In this document: piece after piece, positions 1-8,562 of the stretch
How the letters are laid out: each line of letters begins with the position of its first letter
Position numbering within the stretch: the first letter of the stretch is position 1
NCBI GenBank assembly: GCA_018433595.1
Contig: JAHDQY010000046.1
Span: 29,957 to 93,956, forward strand
Source of the DNA: Synergistales bacterium
Lineage (GTDB): Bacteria > Synergistota > Synergistia > Synergistales > Aminithiophilaceae
Length of the DNA stretch: 64,000 nucleotides
Reading direction: 5' to 3'
Program-made: the position numbers and the translations under genes
The notes under the pieces: generated by a model
What the model saw: only the letters and a program-made list of their open reading frames with translations
What the model was told of the DNA's origin: nothing
Database searches by the model: none

Positions 1-592
1 GAAACTGCGCATCAAGGGGCTCTTCGGCCCCGGTCTTGACGGCCATCTCGAGGGAGTCGACAGCGCCGCTCTCCTGCCCCCGGCCCGAGAGGCTCTTCTG
101 GCGGAGCTTCGTCGTCGCTTTGACGCCAAGGTCGCCGAACTCGGCGAGGAGACGGCGACTCAGCTTTTCCGTTTCATTACCCTTAACGTTCTCGATGGAC
201 ACTGGAAGGAGCATCTTCTGGCCATGGACGAGCTTCGCCGCGGCATCGGGCTGAGGGCGATCGGCCAGAAAGATCCTCTGGTGGAGTATCAGTTTGAATC
301 GTACAATCTCTTCCAGGAGATGCTGGACCGGGTTCGTCAGGCCGTGGCGGAGCTGGCCCTGCGGGTTTCCGTCGTCCGGGAGGAGACGCGGCGGCGCTCT
401 TCTGAGGGGCTCCAGGAAGGGAGGGCTTTCGCCATTCCTCTGCGAACGGCCGATCAGGAGGCTGCGGCCATGGCCGGTCAGGGAGAGCAGGCCAGGGAAC
501 CGGTCCGCAAAGGACCCAAGGTGGGACGGAACGACCCCTGCCCCTGCGGAAGCGGCAGAAAGTACAAGCACTGTTGCGGCAGGAACGGCTGA
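1..592 (+). CDS. secA: Protein translocase subunit SecA, C-terminal part (5' end outside window)
   Basis: The reading frame is open from the left edge and ends at a TGA. It encodes the helical wing/scaffold end of SecA, recognisable in the stretch around LNVLDGHWKEHLLAMDELR and in GLRAIGQKDPLVEYQFE. After a variable linker the protein ends in the SEC-C zinc motif (CPCGSGRKYKHCC), which in the family binds SecB and membranes. SecA is the ATPase that drives preproteins through SecYEG. The nucleotide-binding domains lie outside the window, so only the C-terminal roughly 196 residues can be judged. Confidence 0.97.
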   Translation, partial: KLRIKGLFGPGLDGHLEGVDSAALLPPAREALLAELRRRFDAKVAELGEETATQLFRFITLNVLDGHWKEHLLAMDELRRGIGLRAIGQKDPLVEYQFESYNLFQEMLDRVRQAVAELALRVSVVREETRRRSSEGLQEGRAFAIPLRTADQEAAAMAGQGEQAREPVRKGPKVGRNDPCPCGSGRKYKHCCGRNG

Positions 593-623
593 GAACATCT
601 GGAGCCTGGAGGGGGATAGGCCG

Positions 624-2423
624 ATGAGGATCCTTCGCGTCATTGCTCTGCTGATCTGCCTGACCGCTCTTTCCGCCGGCGCTGCCTGCGCCGACGTGTG
701 GAGCGTTTCAGCCGAGATCGATCGCCTCGTCTCCGAGGCGCCGCCTCTGGTTTCCTTTTCCGGGGCCGAAGGGCTCGTCTGGCAGCGGGCCTTCTCCTAT
801 TCCCTGGCGGCTGACGGCAGCCTGACCCGCAGCCAGCATTGGCTTGTTCTGGCTGGCCCTCTGGGGTTCCCGTCTGCCTGGCGTCACTGGTCCATCCCCG
901 TTCCGCCGGGGGGATCGGCGGAGGTCCTGGAAGCCGGCCTGTACGACCCTGTCACGTCGCGCCTCGTCGTCCCCCTGCTTCCGGTGGTGAAAGAGGAAGA
1001 GGGGCTCTCCCTCATCGAAGTCCGTCTTCCGCCGGAGACGGGAGATCTCGTCCTGGCCCTGGACTTTCACCAGACCTTCCCGAAACGATGTAACGTCGAT
1101 GACCGTCTCTGGACCAATCTCGATCTCCCCCTCTGGGAGAGCGAGATCGTCGTCGACGTCCCTCAGGGGGCTGATCTCACCTGGGCTTCGACGGAGGGCT
1201 TTTCGCCGTCGAAGGAGACGGAACGAGGGCGCGACCGCTACGTGTGGCGCCTTGTCAACCGATCACCCTGGGAGGGCGGCGGTCTCGTCGACGAGGAGCG
1301 CCCTGCGCTGACCTTCAGCTTGCGCAAGGGTCTGAGGAGCTCCCTTGAGGAGCTGGGAACCCTCGCCGCCGGCCTCTCCGTCCCGATGCCGTCGCCGCTG
1401 TCGTCCTCTCAGCCCAACGTCGTCAAGCGGGGGGAGAGGATTTTCAGTTTCGTGGGCGACGAGAGCCGCCTCCGCCGTGACCTGCCGTCCGGATGGGTGC
1501 GGCCCCAGGAGGGATTGCCTTCCGAAGGTCCCTGGACCGAGTGGGAGCGGACCCTTATCCTCTCGCAATGGCTCAAGGCGTCCGGCTGGAATTGCGACGT
1601 CTACTGGCAGCCGATGACGGCACTGGACGAGACGGTTCCGGCGACACACTCCCTCTGGCTCCGCCCCGTCCTCCTGCTGTCGGCGCCGGGCCTTTCTCAG
1701 ACCTTCTACCTTCCGGGGCAGCTTGCGCCTTTAGGCGGAACGCCCTCCGAGATCCGGGGCAAGACGCTTTACCGTCTCGATACGGGCAAGATCATCACTG
1801 CCGCCGTGCCTGGCGGAGACCCCGGCGAGAACCGTCTCTCTCTGACCTGGCGCCTTGTTGTCGACGAGCGCGGCTTCGCCTCGGGCGACCTCGTCATCGA
1901 CCTCTTCGGAGGATGGCTTTCCCTCGCCGGAGCCGTTTCCTCCTGCGGAATTGAAGGCCTTCCCTTCGCCGAAGGGTCTTTCTCGCTGGGCGATCCCGAG
2001 ATCAGCAGGCGTAAGGCGGGGTTGCGCGTGGTCTATCCCGTGCGGGGGAGTCTCGGCATTCCCGGCAACGAGGCGCTTCTTCTCCAGGTGCCCGGCGTTA
2101 AGCCTCGGGCCTTCTCCGATCTCAAGCGGGGGCTGGGACCTCTGGTGCTCCGGTTTCCCTTCGTTTTCGAGCAGTCTTTCGAATTCACGTTGCCTGCGGG
2201 ATATCGTCCCCTCGACTTTCCGACCAAGCGGAACCTTGAGACCGGTCCCGTCAGACTCTATGAATCTTTCCGAGAAAAGAAAAAGACGGGGACCGTCGAG
2301 GGGAGTTCCCGCCTTGTCGTGGCTTCGGGTTCTCTCGATGACCACGGGGCGGGGACGCTGGCTGCCCTGATCCAGCGCAGCGGCCAGTGGAGCGCCCTCA
2401 CTGTTCCGGTTCGGAAACGCTGA
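624..2423 (+). CDS. Secreted protein of unknown function, DUF3857/transglutaminase-like
   Basis: This 599-residue protein starts at an ATG behind a GGAGGGGG Shine-Dalgarno. A signal peptide is evident: a short basic start, a hydrophobic core (VIALLICLTALSAGAACA), then the mature part. The middle (CNVDDRLWTNLDLPLWESE) resembles the N-terminal beta domain of DUF3857 proteins. A later helix ending ASGWNCDVYW looks like the core helix of transglutaminase-like folds, but I cannot identify a full Cys-His-Asp triad. It sits between secA and argS with short gaps on both sides. The family assignment is tentative; export to the periplasm or surface is the firmest inference. Confidence 0.6.
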   Translation: MRILRVIALLICLTALSAGAACADVWSVSAEIDRLVSEAPPLVSFSGAEGLVWQRAFSYSLAADGSLTRSQHWLVLAGPLGFPSAWRHWSIPVPPGGSAEVLEAGLYDPVTSRLVVPLLPVVKEEEGLSLIEVRLPPETGDLVLALDFHQTFPKRCNVDDRLWTNLDLPLWESEIVVDVPQGADLTWASTEGFSPSKETERGRDRYVWRLVNRSPWEGGGLVDEERPALTFSLRKGLRSSLEELGTLAAGLSVPMPSPLSSSQPNVVKRGERIFSFVGDESRLRRDLPSGWVRPQEGLPSEGPWTEWERTLILSQWLKASGWNCDVYWQPMTALDETVPATHSLWLRPVLLLSAPGLSQTFYLPGQLAPLGGTPSEIRGKTLYRLDTGKIITAAVPGGDPGENRLSLTWRLVVDERGFASGDLVIDLFGGWLSLAGAVSSCGIEGLPFAEGSFSLGDPEISRRKAGLRVVYPVRGSLGIPGNEALLLQVPGVKPRAFSDLKRGLGPLVLRFPFVFEQSFEFTLPAGYRPLDFPTKRNLETGPVRLYESFREKKKTGTVEGSSRLVVASGSLDDHGAGTLAALIQRSGQWSALTVPVRKR

Positions 2424-2458
2424 ACAGGGTGACTCTTGATGCTTTTGGAGGTGCGACG

Positions 2459-4135
2459 ATGATCAATGTAGAGGAAACATTGCGCTCCCTCATCGGCGGA
2501 GCGCTGAAGAAGGCTGCATCCGACAGGGGGGTCGAGCTTGTCGGGGAGCCGGTGATCATGTTGGAGAAGCCCCGCAGGGAGGGGCAGGGGGACTGGGCCT
2601 CCAACGTGGCCATGCAGATGGCCAAAGCCTTCGGCGCCAGCCCCCGTGAAATCGCCCAGGCCGTCGTCGACCGTCTCGACCTGGAAAGCGGCTATCTCGA
2701 CAGGGCCGAGGTGGCCGGACCGGGGTTCATCAACTTCTTCCTCTCACCTCTCTGGGCGTCCGAGGTCGTCGCCGGGATCCGGCGTCAGGGTGAAGCCTAC
2801 GGCCGCTGCGGCATCGGGAGGGGGCGGAAGGTGCAGGTCGAGTTCGTGTCGGCCAACCCCACGGGGCCCCTCCATGTTGGCCACGGCCGCGGTGCCGTCG
2901 TCGGCGACGTTACGGCCAACATCCTTGCCGCCGCCGGTTGGGAGGTGGAGCGCGAGTATTACATCAACGATGCGGGCCTCCAGATGACACTGCTGGGGAA
3001 ATCCGTCCAGAGCCGTTACTTCGATCTTCTTGGCAGGAGCGATGCGGCCCCCTTTCCCGAGGATGGCTACAAGGGGGAGTATATCTACGACCTGGCCCGG
3101 GAGCTTGTCGATCGTGACGGGGACGTTCACCTCGAAGAGCCCCTGGAGACGAGCCTTCCTGTCTTCCAGGCCCACGCCGTCGAAGCCATACTGGGGATGA
3201 TCCGCCGCGATCTGAAGGATTTCGGCGTCTGTTACGATGTCTGGTTTTCGGAGAAGAGCCTCTACGACTCGGGCGCCGTTCGGGAGGCCGCGGAGTTTCT
3301 CAAGAAACGGGGCTTCGCCTACGAGAAGGACGGGGCCGTCTGGTTCAAGGCGACGGAGTTCGATGACGCCAAGGACCGGGTCCTCTTTCGGAGCAACGGC
3401 GTGGCCACCTATTTCATGTCCGATATCGCCTACCACAAGAACAAGTACGACAGAGGCTTCGACCTGGTCATCGACGTCTGGGGCGCCGATCACCACGGCT
3501 ATGTTCCCCGGATGACGGCAGCCGTCGAATCCCTTGGCCGCAAGGCGGAAGACCTCCGTGTCCTTCTCATTCAGTTCGTCAATCTCCTGCGGGGAGGCGA
3601 ACAGGTCGCCATGTCGACCCGGTCCGGCCAGTTTGTCACCCTCCGCGACGTCATCGATGAGGTCGGCGTCGATGCCTCCCGCTACTTTTTCGTCATGCGA
3701 AGCTGCGACAGCCATCTCGATTTCGATCTGGCCCTGGCCAAGGAGGCCTCCAACGAGAACCCCGTCTACTATGTCCAGTACGCCCATGCCCGGATTCACA
3801 GCCTTTTCCGCGAGGCTGCCGGTCGTGGTGTCGCCCTCTCCGGGGAGGACGTCGACCTCCGTCTTCTCGATACCGCCGAGGAGCAGGCGCTGATACGCAA
3901 GCTGGCCGCCTTTCCCGAGGAGGTGGCCAAGGCCTCCGAAGAGCTGGCCCCCCACCGGGTGACCTTCTACCTTTACGATCTGGCCTCCCACTTCCACAGT
4001 TTCTATAACGCCCACCGCGTTCTCGATGCGGAGCCCGATCTTCGCCGGGCCCGGCTGGTCCTCCTCGACGCCACGAGGATCACCCTGGCCAACGCGCTGG
4101 GTCTTCTGGGAGTTCAGGCCCCCCAGAACATGTGA
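2459..4135 (+). CDS. argS: Arginine--tRNA ligase
   Basis: Class I aminoacyl-tRNA synthetase of 558 residues that charges tRNA-Arg. The N-terminal additional domain is followed by the HIGH signature as HVGH (about residue 139) inside ANPTGPLHVGHGRGA. The KMSK region is degenerate (MSTRSGQF), as is common in ArgRS. The C-terminal anticodon-binding domain is recognisable by YVQYAHARIHS. The chosen ATG has a GGAGGT about six bases upstream; in-frame codons further 5' have no such site. The stop is one base before the next start, so argS is probably co-transcribed with the FtsB-like gene. Confidence 0.96.
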   Translation: MINVEETLRSLIGGALKKAASDRGVELVGEPVIMLEKPRREGQGDWASNVAMQMAKAFGASPREIAQAVVDRLDLESGYLDRAEVAGPGFINFFLSPLWASEVVAGIRRQGEAYGRCGIGRGRKVQVEFVSANPTGPLHVGHGRGAVVGDVTANILAAAGWEVEREYYINDAGLQMTLLGKSVQSRYFDLLGRSDAAPFPEDGYKGEYIYDLARELVDRDGDVHLEEPLETSLPVFQAHAVEAILGMIRRDLKDFGVCYDVWFSEKSLYDSGAVREAAEFLKKRGFAYEKDGAVWFKATEFDDAKDRVLFRSNGVATYFMSDIAYHKNKYDRGFDLVIDVWGADHHGYVPRMTAAVESLGRKAEDLRVLLIQFVNLLRGGEQVAMSTRSGQFVTLRDVIDEVGVDASRYFFVMRSCDSHLDFDLALAKEASNENPVYYVQYAHARIHSLFREAAGRGVALSGEDVDLRLLDTAEEQALIRKLAAFPEEVAKASEELAPHRVTFYLYDLASHFHSFYNAHRVLDAEPDLRRARLVLLDATRITLANALGLLGVQAPQNM

Positions 4136-4136
4136 G

Positions 4137-4436
4137 ATGCCGAAGCTTCGCTGGGTCCTCCTCTCCACGATCGCCGTCGTTTTTCTCACGATCACGCTGA
4201 CGGCCTATGTGACGGAGTTCCAGCGGATGGCGAGGCTTACCCGCGCCGTCGACAGGAAGATGACCGAGCTGGTCCGCCTGTCACGGACGATCCAGGAGAT
4301 GGAGGAACAGGTTTCCTTTTACGGGACCAGGGAAGGTCTGGCCCGGCTGGCGCGGGAACAGTTCAATCTCGTCAGGCCCGGAGAAAGGATCTATCGTCTT
4401 GAGGTCGTTTCTCCCGACGAGGCCTTGCCGCACTGA
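4137..4436 (+). CDS. FtsB/DivIC-family septum formation initiator
   Basis: A 99-residue bitopic membrane protein with a short cytoplasmic start, one transmembrane helix (WVLLSTIAVVFLTITLTAYV) and a periplasmic leucine-rich coiled coil. It ends with an REQFNLVRPGERIYRL segment, close to the conserved end of FtsB/DivIC proteins (REx-L-G...-PGE). FtsB-type proteins link early and late divisome components through FtsL and FtsQ. It follows the argS stop immediately. FtsB and DivIC cannot be separated from sequence alone, so no symbol is given. Confidence 0.82.
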   Translation: MPKLRWVLLSTIAVVFLTITLTAYVTEFQRMARLTRAVDRKMTELVRLSRTIQEMEEQVSFYGTREGLARLAREQFNLVRPGERIYRLEVVSPDEALPH

Positions 4437-4453
4437 TCCTCTGCGGGTATAAT
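4425..4453 (+). promoter_or_regulatory. Putative sigma-70-type promoter for the rpsF-ssb-rpsR block
   Basis: TTGCCG and a perfect TATAAT are separated by 17 bases, and they overlap the end of the FtsB-like gene. Transcription would begin about 60 bases upstream of rpsF, leaving a short structured leader. Confidence 0.6.
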
Positions 4454-4471
4454 CCTCAAGCATGTGTCCCT

Positions 4472-4493
4472 GTCTCTCTCGATGAAGAGAGAC
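4472..4493 (+). promoter_or_regulatory. Hairpin in the rpsF leader
   Basis: Perfect 8-bp stem GTCTCTCT/AGAGAGAC with a 6-base loop, between the promoter and the rpsF ribosome-binding site. In many bacteria the S6:S18 pair represses its own operon by binding a structured rpsF leader. The position fits that role, but I cannot show the specific S6:S18 binding motif here. Confidence 0.4.
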
Positions 4494-4521
4494 CACAGTC
4501 CATAGGGAGGAGGTGAAAATC

Positions 4522-4806
4522 GTGCGACCCTACGAGTTGATGGTTCTGCTCAAGCCCGAGATCGAAGATCACAAGGCGGCGGTTGAAGCGCTGGGCGAGG
4601 TCGTGCGGGGTCTTGGCGGAGAGATCGCCAAGGTCGACATCTGGGGGAAACGGCGTCTGGCCTACCCCATCGACAAGATTACCGATGGATTCTACGCTCT
4701 TTATACCCTCGACATGGATCCCCCCCAGGTTCAGGAACTGGATCGCCTGTTCAAGCTGCGCGAAGATGTGATCCGTCACATCGTCGTCAGGCTCGACGAA
4801 AAATAG
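4522..4806 (+). CDS. rpsF: 30S ribosomal protein S6
   Basis: A 94-residue protein beginning MRPYELMVLLKPE, the classic S6 N-terminus, with the conserved IWGKRRLAYPI segment. S6 binds the 30S platform together with S18, which is encoded two genes downstream. The GTG start is chosen because GGGAGGAGG lies about eight bases upstream. A GTG nine bases earlier would overlap that ribosome-binding site and would add residues not typical for S6. Confidence 0.97.
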   Translation: MRPYELMVLLKPEIEDHKAAVEALGEVVRGLGGEIAKVDIWGKRRLAYPIDKITDGFYALYTLDMDPPQVQELDRLFKLREDVIRHIVVRLDEK

Positions 4807-4822
4807 GCGGGAGGTGGATCGA

Positions 4823-5329
4823 TTGGCACGAGGCTTCAACAAGGTCATCATCATGGGCAACCTGACGCGGGATCCCGAGATCCGCTACACGGCGTCCAAT
4901 AAGGCCTACGCACGTTTCACCATTGCCGTGGGCCGGACGTGGAAGGGGAGCAACGGCGAGCTTCAGGAGCACACCGACTTCATCCCCGTCGTCGTCTGGG
5001 GCCCTCAGGCGGAGAACTGCGAGCGTTACCTCGGCAAGGGGCGGGCCGTACTCGTCGAAGGAAGCATCAACACCCGCTCTTACGAGACTCAGCAGGGAGA
5101 GAAACGCTACGTGACGGAGGTCCAGGCCCTGGGAGTCACTTTCCTGGGCGGCGGACGCCGGGACGAGGGCGGCGCCTCCCCGTCGCGGGGGGGCGATGTC
5201 GGCAGCTTCCGCGAGGGCGGGTTCGACAAGCCGGGACCGAAACAGGATGCCGATGATTTCCCCCTTGACATCTCCGAATATGAAGGCGGAGAGGAGTCAG
5301 GCGAGGAAGAGGCCGATATCCCCTTCTGA
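4823..5329 (+). CDS. ssb: Single-stranded DNA-binding protein
   Basis: A 168-residue SSB with an N-terminal OB fold (MARGFNKVIIMGNLTRDPE), a Gly/Ser/Asp-rich linker and an acidic tip ending EEADIPF. That tip is the docking peptide for replication and repair partners. It starts at TTG, which sits about six bases after GGAGGTGG; an earlier in-frame GTG overlaps that site. It lies between rpsF and rpsR as in many bacteria, so it is probably expressed with them. Confidence 0.96.
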   Translation: MARGFNKVIIMGNLTRDPEIRYTASNKAYARFTIAVGRTWKGSNGELQEHTDFIPVVVWGPQAENCERYLGKGRAVLVEGSINTRSYETQQGEKRYVTEVQALGVTFLGGGRRDEGGASPSRGGDVGSFREGGFDKPGPKQDADDFPLDISEYEGGEESGEEEADIPF

Positions 5330-5371
5330 GGAGGGGCCTCGTGAGCCGTTCAGTGCAAGGAGGATAGCATC

Positions 5372-5605
5372 ATGGCGTTCAATAAAAGGCGCGGCAAGCG
5401 CCGCCCCAAGGTCTGTTTCTTCTGTGTCGACAAGATCGACCACGCTGACTATAAAGATCTTGACCGTCTCCGCAAGTATCTCTCCGAGCGGGGCAAGATT
5501 CTTCCCCGTCGCGTGACGGGCAACTGCGCCAAGCATCAGCGGCAGTTGACGACGGCTATCAAACGGGCCCGCATCATGGCCCTTCTGCCTTACAGCACCG
5601 ACTGA
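5372..5605 (+). CDS. rpsR: 30S ribosomal protein S18 (cysteine-containing type)
   Basis: A 77-residue S18 with a basic N-terminus, CFFC near residue 15 and CAKH near residue 50, then the conserved [19 protein letters not shown]. The CxxC...CxxH arrangement is the possible metal-binding form of S18 found in many anaerobes. S18 pairs with S6 on the 30S platform. The gene has a strong AAGGAGG upstream of its ATG. Confidence 0.97.
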   Translation: MAFNKRRGKRRPKVCFFCVDKIDHADYKDLDRLRKYLSERGKILPRRVTGNCAKHQRQLTTAIKRARIMALLPYSTD

Positions 5606-5700
5606 GGGCTGTGGAGGCCTTCTCCGAAACTGGCTCCTGAAGGCCTTAAGAGGCTTCGGGGTCTCCATCGACCTGTGGAGTTGACCTGTCGTTTAGTCGG

Positions 5701-5736
5701 AGCAGCCGGAGTCCCTTGGGGCTTTCGGCTGCTTTC
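5701..5736 (+). terminator. Possible terminator after rpsR
   Basis: AGCAGCCG pairs with CGGCTGCT across a partly paired interior, followed by a short, interrupted T stretch. It lies in the 186-base gap between rpsR and the DUF2232 gene. The rest of that gap shows no other convincing feature. The weak T stretch makes this call uncertain. Confidence 0.35.
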
Positions 5737-5791
5737 GATCTTTAACGGGCTTTCCGCTTCTGCCGGGCCCGTGAGTCGAAGGAGGAGATTC

Positions 5792-6736
5792 ATGTCACCG
5801 ACGCGGGCCCTCGTGGAAGCATCCCTGCTCGTCTCCCTGGCCGTCGTCCTCTTTGCGGCGAGCCATTATCTGCCTCTGGTGGGGCTTTTCGTCTCCCTCG
5901 TCTGTCCGGCGCCTCTGGTGGTGCTGGGACTGCGTCATGATCTGAAACGGGCCCTCCTGGGCACCTTTGTGGCGACGCTTCTGACGGCGGCTCTCCTGGG
6001 GGTCGTGACGGCTCTCTTTTTCCTGCTGGGATTCGGGATCCTCGGCATCGGCCTCGGATACCTCGCCCGTCGCTGCAAAAGCGGAGCCGAAGTCATGCTC
6101 TACGGTCTCATCCTTTCTCTTGTCAGCAAGCTGGCTCTCATGGCGATCCTGCTGAAGATTACGGGAGTCAATCCCTTTGGTCTCGACGGGGCCTCCTTCA
6201 AGGAAGCCATTGACGGCGTCGCGAAGTTTTACGGCACGGTGGGGCTTCCGATGGAGGCCATCGAGGGAATGAAGGGCCAGTTCGAGGCGATGGCGGAGGC
6301 GCTGCCCAGGATTTTCCCCGCCCTTCTCGTCATGGCTTCGGCCATGGACTGTTTCTTGAGCTACGTGATCAGCGGGGCCGTCGTCAGACGTCTCGGCGGT
6401 CTGAGGCTTCCTCCTCTGCCGTCTTTCGCCCAGTGGCGTTTCCCGCGGAGCGTTTTCTGGGCCCTGCTTGCGTCGATGGCTCTTCAGCTTCTGGGTCCCT
6501 CCCTCGGCTCTTTCGCCGCCGAAGCGGGGCTCAATCTGCGTCTTATCGTCTCCATGCTCTTTTTCTTCCAGGGACTCTCTGTGGTATGGTTTTTCTTGAC
6601 ATCCAGGAAGATGGCGGCCGCCTTTCGTTTTCTTGCCGTCTTCCTTCTGGTTTTCGTTCCCTTCCTCTCTCAGCTCGTCCTCGTTCTGGGAGTGGTCGAT
6701 ATCTGGTACGATCTCAGAAATCGTCGCAGGAGGTGA
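5792..6736 (+). CDS. DUF2232 (YybS-like) multi-pass membrane protein
   Basis: A 314-residue, very hydrophobic protein with about eight predicted transmembrane stretches and few charged loops. Size, topology and position directly before rplI-dnaB match the DUF2232/YybS family, whose function is unknown. Some family members resemble ECF-type S components. The ATG is chosen because GGAGGAG lies seven bases upstream. The gene ends nine bases before rplI, so the two are probably co-transcribed. Confidence 0.75.
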   Translation: MSPTRALVEASLLVSLAVVLFAASHYLPLVGLFVSLVCPAPLVVLGLRHDLKRALLGTFVATLLTAALLGVVTALFFLLGFGILGIGLGYLARRCKSGAEVMLYGLILSLVSKLALMAILLKITGVNPFGLDGASFKEAIDGVAKFYGTVGLPMEAIEGMKGQFEAMAEALPRIFPALLVMASAMDCFLSYVISGAVVRRLGGLRLPPLPSFAQWRFPRSVFWALLASMALQLLGPSLGSFAAEAGLNLRLIVSMLFFFQGLSVVWFFLTSRKMAAAFRFLAVFLLVFVPFLSQLVLVLGVVDIWYDLRNRRRR

Positions 6737-6744
6737 CCGGTGCG

Positions 6745-7191
6745 ATGAAAGTCATTCTGTTGCAGGACGTCAGCAAGCTGGGCAAGAAAGGGGATCTCGT
6801 CGAGGTCAACGACGGCTACGGGCGCAATTTCCTCATTCCCCGCGAGCTCGCGGAAGAGGCGACTTCCGGCAAGATAAAGACATGGAAGGAACTCCAGAGT
6901 TCCAAGGAGGCGCGCCAGGAGAAGGAACGTCTTCAGGCGGAGCAGGTAAAAAAACATCTCCAGGGCCGCCAGGTCACCATCAAGGTCAGCGCGGGAGAGG
7001 GAGGGAAGCTCTTCGGCAGCGTCACCTCGTCGCAGATCGCCGAGGCGCTGGTCTCTCAGCTTCAGACCAGAGTCGACAAAAAGGAGATCCGCCTTGATGA
7101 GGCGATTCGCCAGGTCGGGAATTTCCCCTTCAAGATCCGTCTTGCCCCGTCCATCGAGGTGGAGATGACCGTCAAGGTGGAGGCCGACTAG
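6745..7191 (+). CDS. rplI: 50S ribosomal protein L9
   Basis: A 148-residue L9 with the N-terminal signature MKVILLQDVSKLGKKGD and VNDGYGRNFLIP. A long connecting helix rich in K/E/Q follows, then the C-terminal rRNA-binding domain (GKLFGSVTSSQI). The ATG has AGGAGGTGA upstream. It is followed after one base by dnaB, a common rplI-dnaB pairing. Confidence 0.97.
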   Translation: MKVILLQDVSKLGKKGDLVEVNDGYGRNFLIPRELAEEATSGKIKTWKELQSSKEARQEKERLQAEQVKKHLQGRQVTIKVSAGEGGKLFGSVTSSQIAEALVSQLQTRVDKKEIRLDEAIRQVGNFPFKIRLAPSIEVEMTVKVEAD

Positions 7192-7192
7192 A

Positions 7193-8539
7193 TTGGCCGA
7201 ACCGCTTCGTGTCCCGCCTCATAACCTGGAGGCCGAAAGAGCCGTTCTTGGAGCCGCGCTTCTGGACAAGGACGGCCTGCTTTACGTGACCGAAACCCTT
7301 CAGACGGAGGACTTCTACGACCTGCGCCATCGCCGTGCCTTTGGCGTCATGACCGAAATGGCCCAGAAAAACTGTCCCGTCGACCCTCTGACCTTCATGG
7401 AAGAGGCCGGTCGCAGGGGGCTTCTGGAGGAGCTGGGAGGCCAGCCCTTCCTCGCCGATCTCGTCGATTCGGTGACGACCGTGGCCAACGTGGAATATCA
7501 TGTCGCCATCGTTCGCGATAAGAGCGTCCATCGCCGTCTGATCCAGGTCGGCAGCGATATCGTGCGCCTCGGCTATTCGGAGGATCGGGATGTCGATGAA
7601 ATTCTCGACGAGGCCGAGAGGGCCGTTTTCGAGATCTCCCAGAGGGGAGGGAAGAACCTCTTCCGTCACGTGGGCGACGTGCTGGGTCCGACCTTCCGCC
7701 AGATCGAAGTGCAGTACCAGTCCGGCGAGGCCGTCACGGGCATCTCGACGGGCTTCGCCGATCTCGATCGCCTCACCGGAGGTCTCCAGCCGGGAAGCCT
7801 CAATATCGTCGCCGCCCGTCCCTCCATGGGGAAGACGGCCCTGGCTCTCAACATTGCCCAGCATGCGGCGGTGCGGAAAAAACGGCCCGTGCTCGTCTTC
7901 AGCCTCGAAATGGGGGCGGAACAGCTCGTTCAGCGCCTTCTGGGCGCCGAAGCCCGGGTCAACATCCACGATCTGCGTACCGGCTCTTTTCACGAGAACG
8001 CCTGGGAGTCCCTGGCCGAGGCCGCCGGCGTTCTGGCTCAGGCTCCCTTTTACATCGACGACAGCTCTATCCTCTCCACCCTGGAGCTGCGGGCCCGGTG
8101 CCGCCGTTTCAAGGCGCTCTACCCCGAGCTCGGCCTCGTTGTCGTCGACTATCTTCAGCTCATGTCCATGCCTCGCCGCATCGAGAGCAAACAGCAGGAG
8201 GTGGCCGAGATTTCCCGGGCCCTCAAGGCTGTCGCCCGGGAGCTGGAGGTCCCCGTCGTCGCCCTTTCCCAGCTCTCCCGAGCCGTCGAGTCCCGCAACG
8301 ACAAGCGTCCCATGCTCTCCGATCTTCGGGACAGCGGCGCCATTGAGCAGGATGCCGATCTTGTCGCCTTCCTTTACCGGGGCGGCTATTACAATGCCAC
8401 GACGGCCGAGGAGACGGACAACGCCGCCGAGATCATCGTGGCCAAGCATCGCAACGGGCCGACGGGGACGGTGCATCTCGTCTTCCTGCGCGAATACGCC
8501 CGCTTCGTCAACGCCGACCAGATCTACAGCCGGCGCTGA
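7193..8539 (+). CDS. dnaB: Replicative DNA helicase DnaB
   Basis: A 448-residue helicase beginning at TTG (MAEPLRVPPHNLEAERAVLG). The N-terminal DnaG-interacting domain is followed by a RecA-like domain with Walker A ARPSMGKTALAL, Walker B VVVDYLQLM and the DnaB region SQLSRAVESRNDKRPMLSDLR. It unwinds DNA ahead of the fork as a hexamer. Length and motifs are normal and there is no intein. It is tightly linked to rplI upstream. Confidence 0.97.
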   Translation: MAEPLRVPPHNLEAERAVLGAALLDKDGLLYVTETLQTEDFYDLRHRRAFGVMTEMAQKNCPVDPLTFMEEAGRRGLLEELGGQPFLADLVDSVTTVANVEYHVAIVRDKSVHRRLIQVGSDIVRLGYSEDRDVDEILDEAERAVFEISQRGGKNLFRHVGDVLGPTFRQIEVQYQSGEAVTGISTGFADLDRLTGGLQPGSLNIVAARPSMGKTALALNIAQHAAVRKKRPVLVFSLEMGAEQLVQRLLGAEARVNIHDLRTGSFHENAWESLAEAAGVLAQAPFYIDDSSILSTLELRARCRRFKALYPELGLVVVDYLQLMSMPRRIESKQQEVAEISRALKAVARELEVPVVALSQLSRAVESRNDKRPMLSDLRDSGAIEQDADLVAFLYRGGYYNATTAEETDNAAEIIVAKHRNGPTGTVHLVFLREYARFVNADQIYSRR

Positions 8540-8562
8540 CCGGCAGAAAGGGGAGGGGGGCC

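Noticed and set aside
2744..4195. 483-codon minus-strand open frame opposite argS
   Set aside because: It is the antisense of a well-supported gene, has no recognisable motif, and arises from the high GC bias of codon positions.
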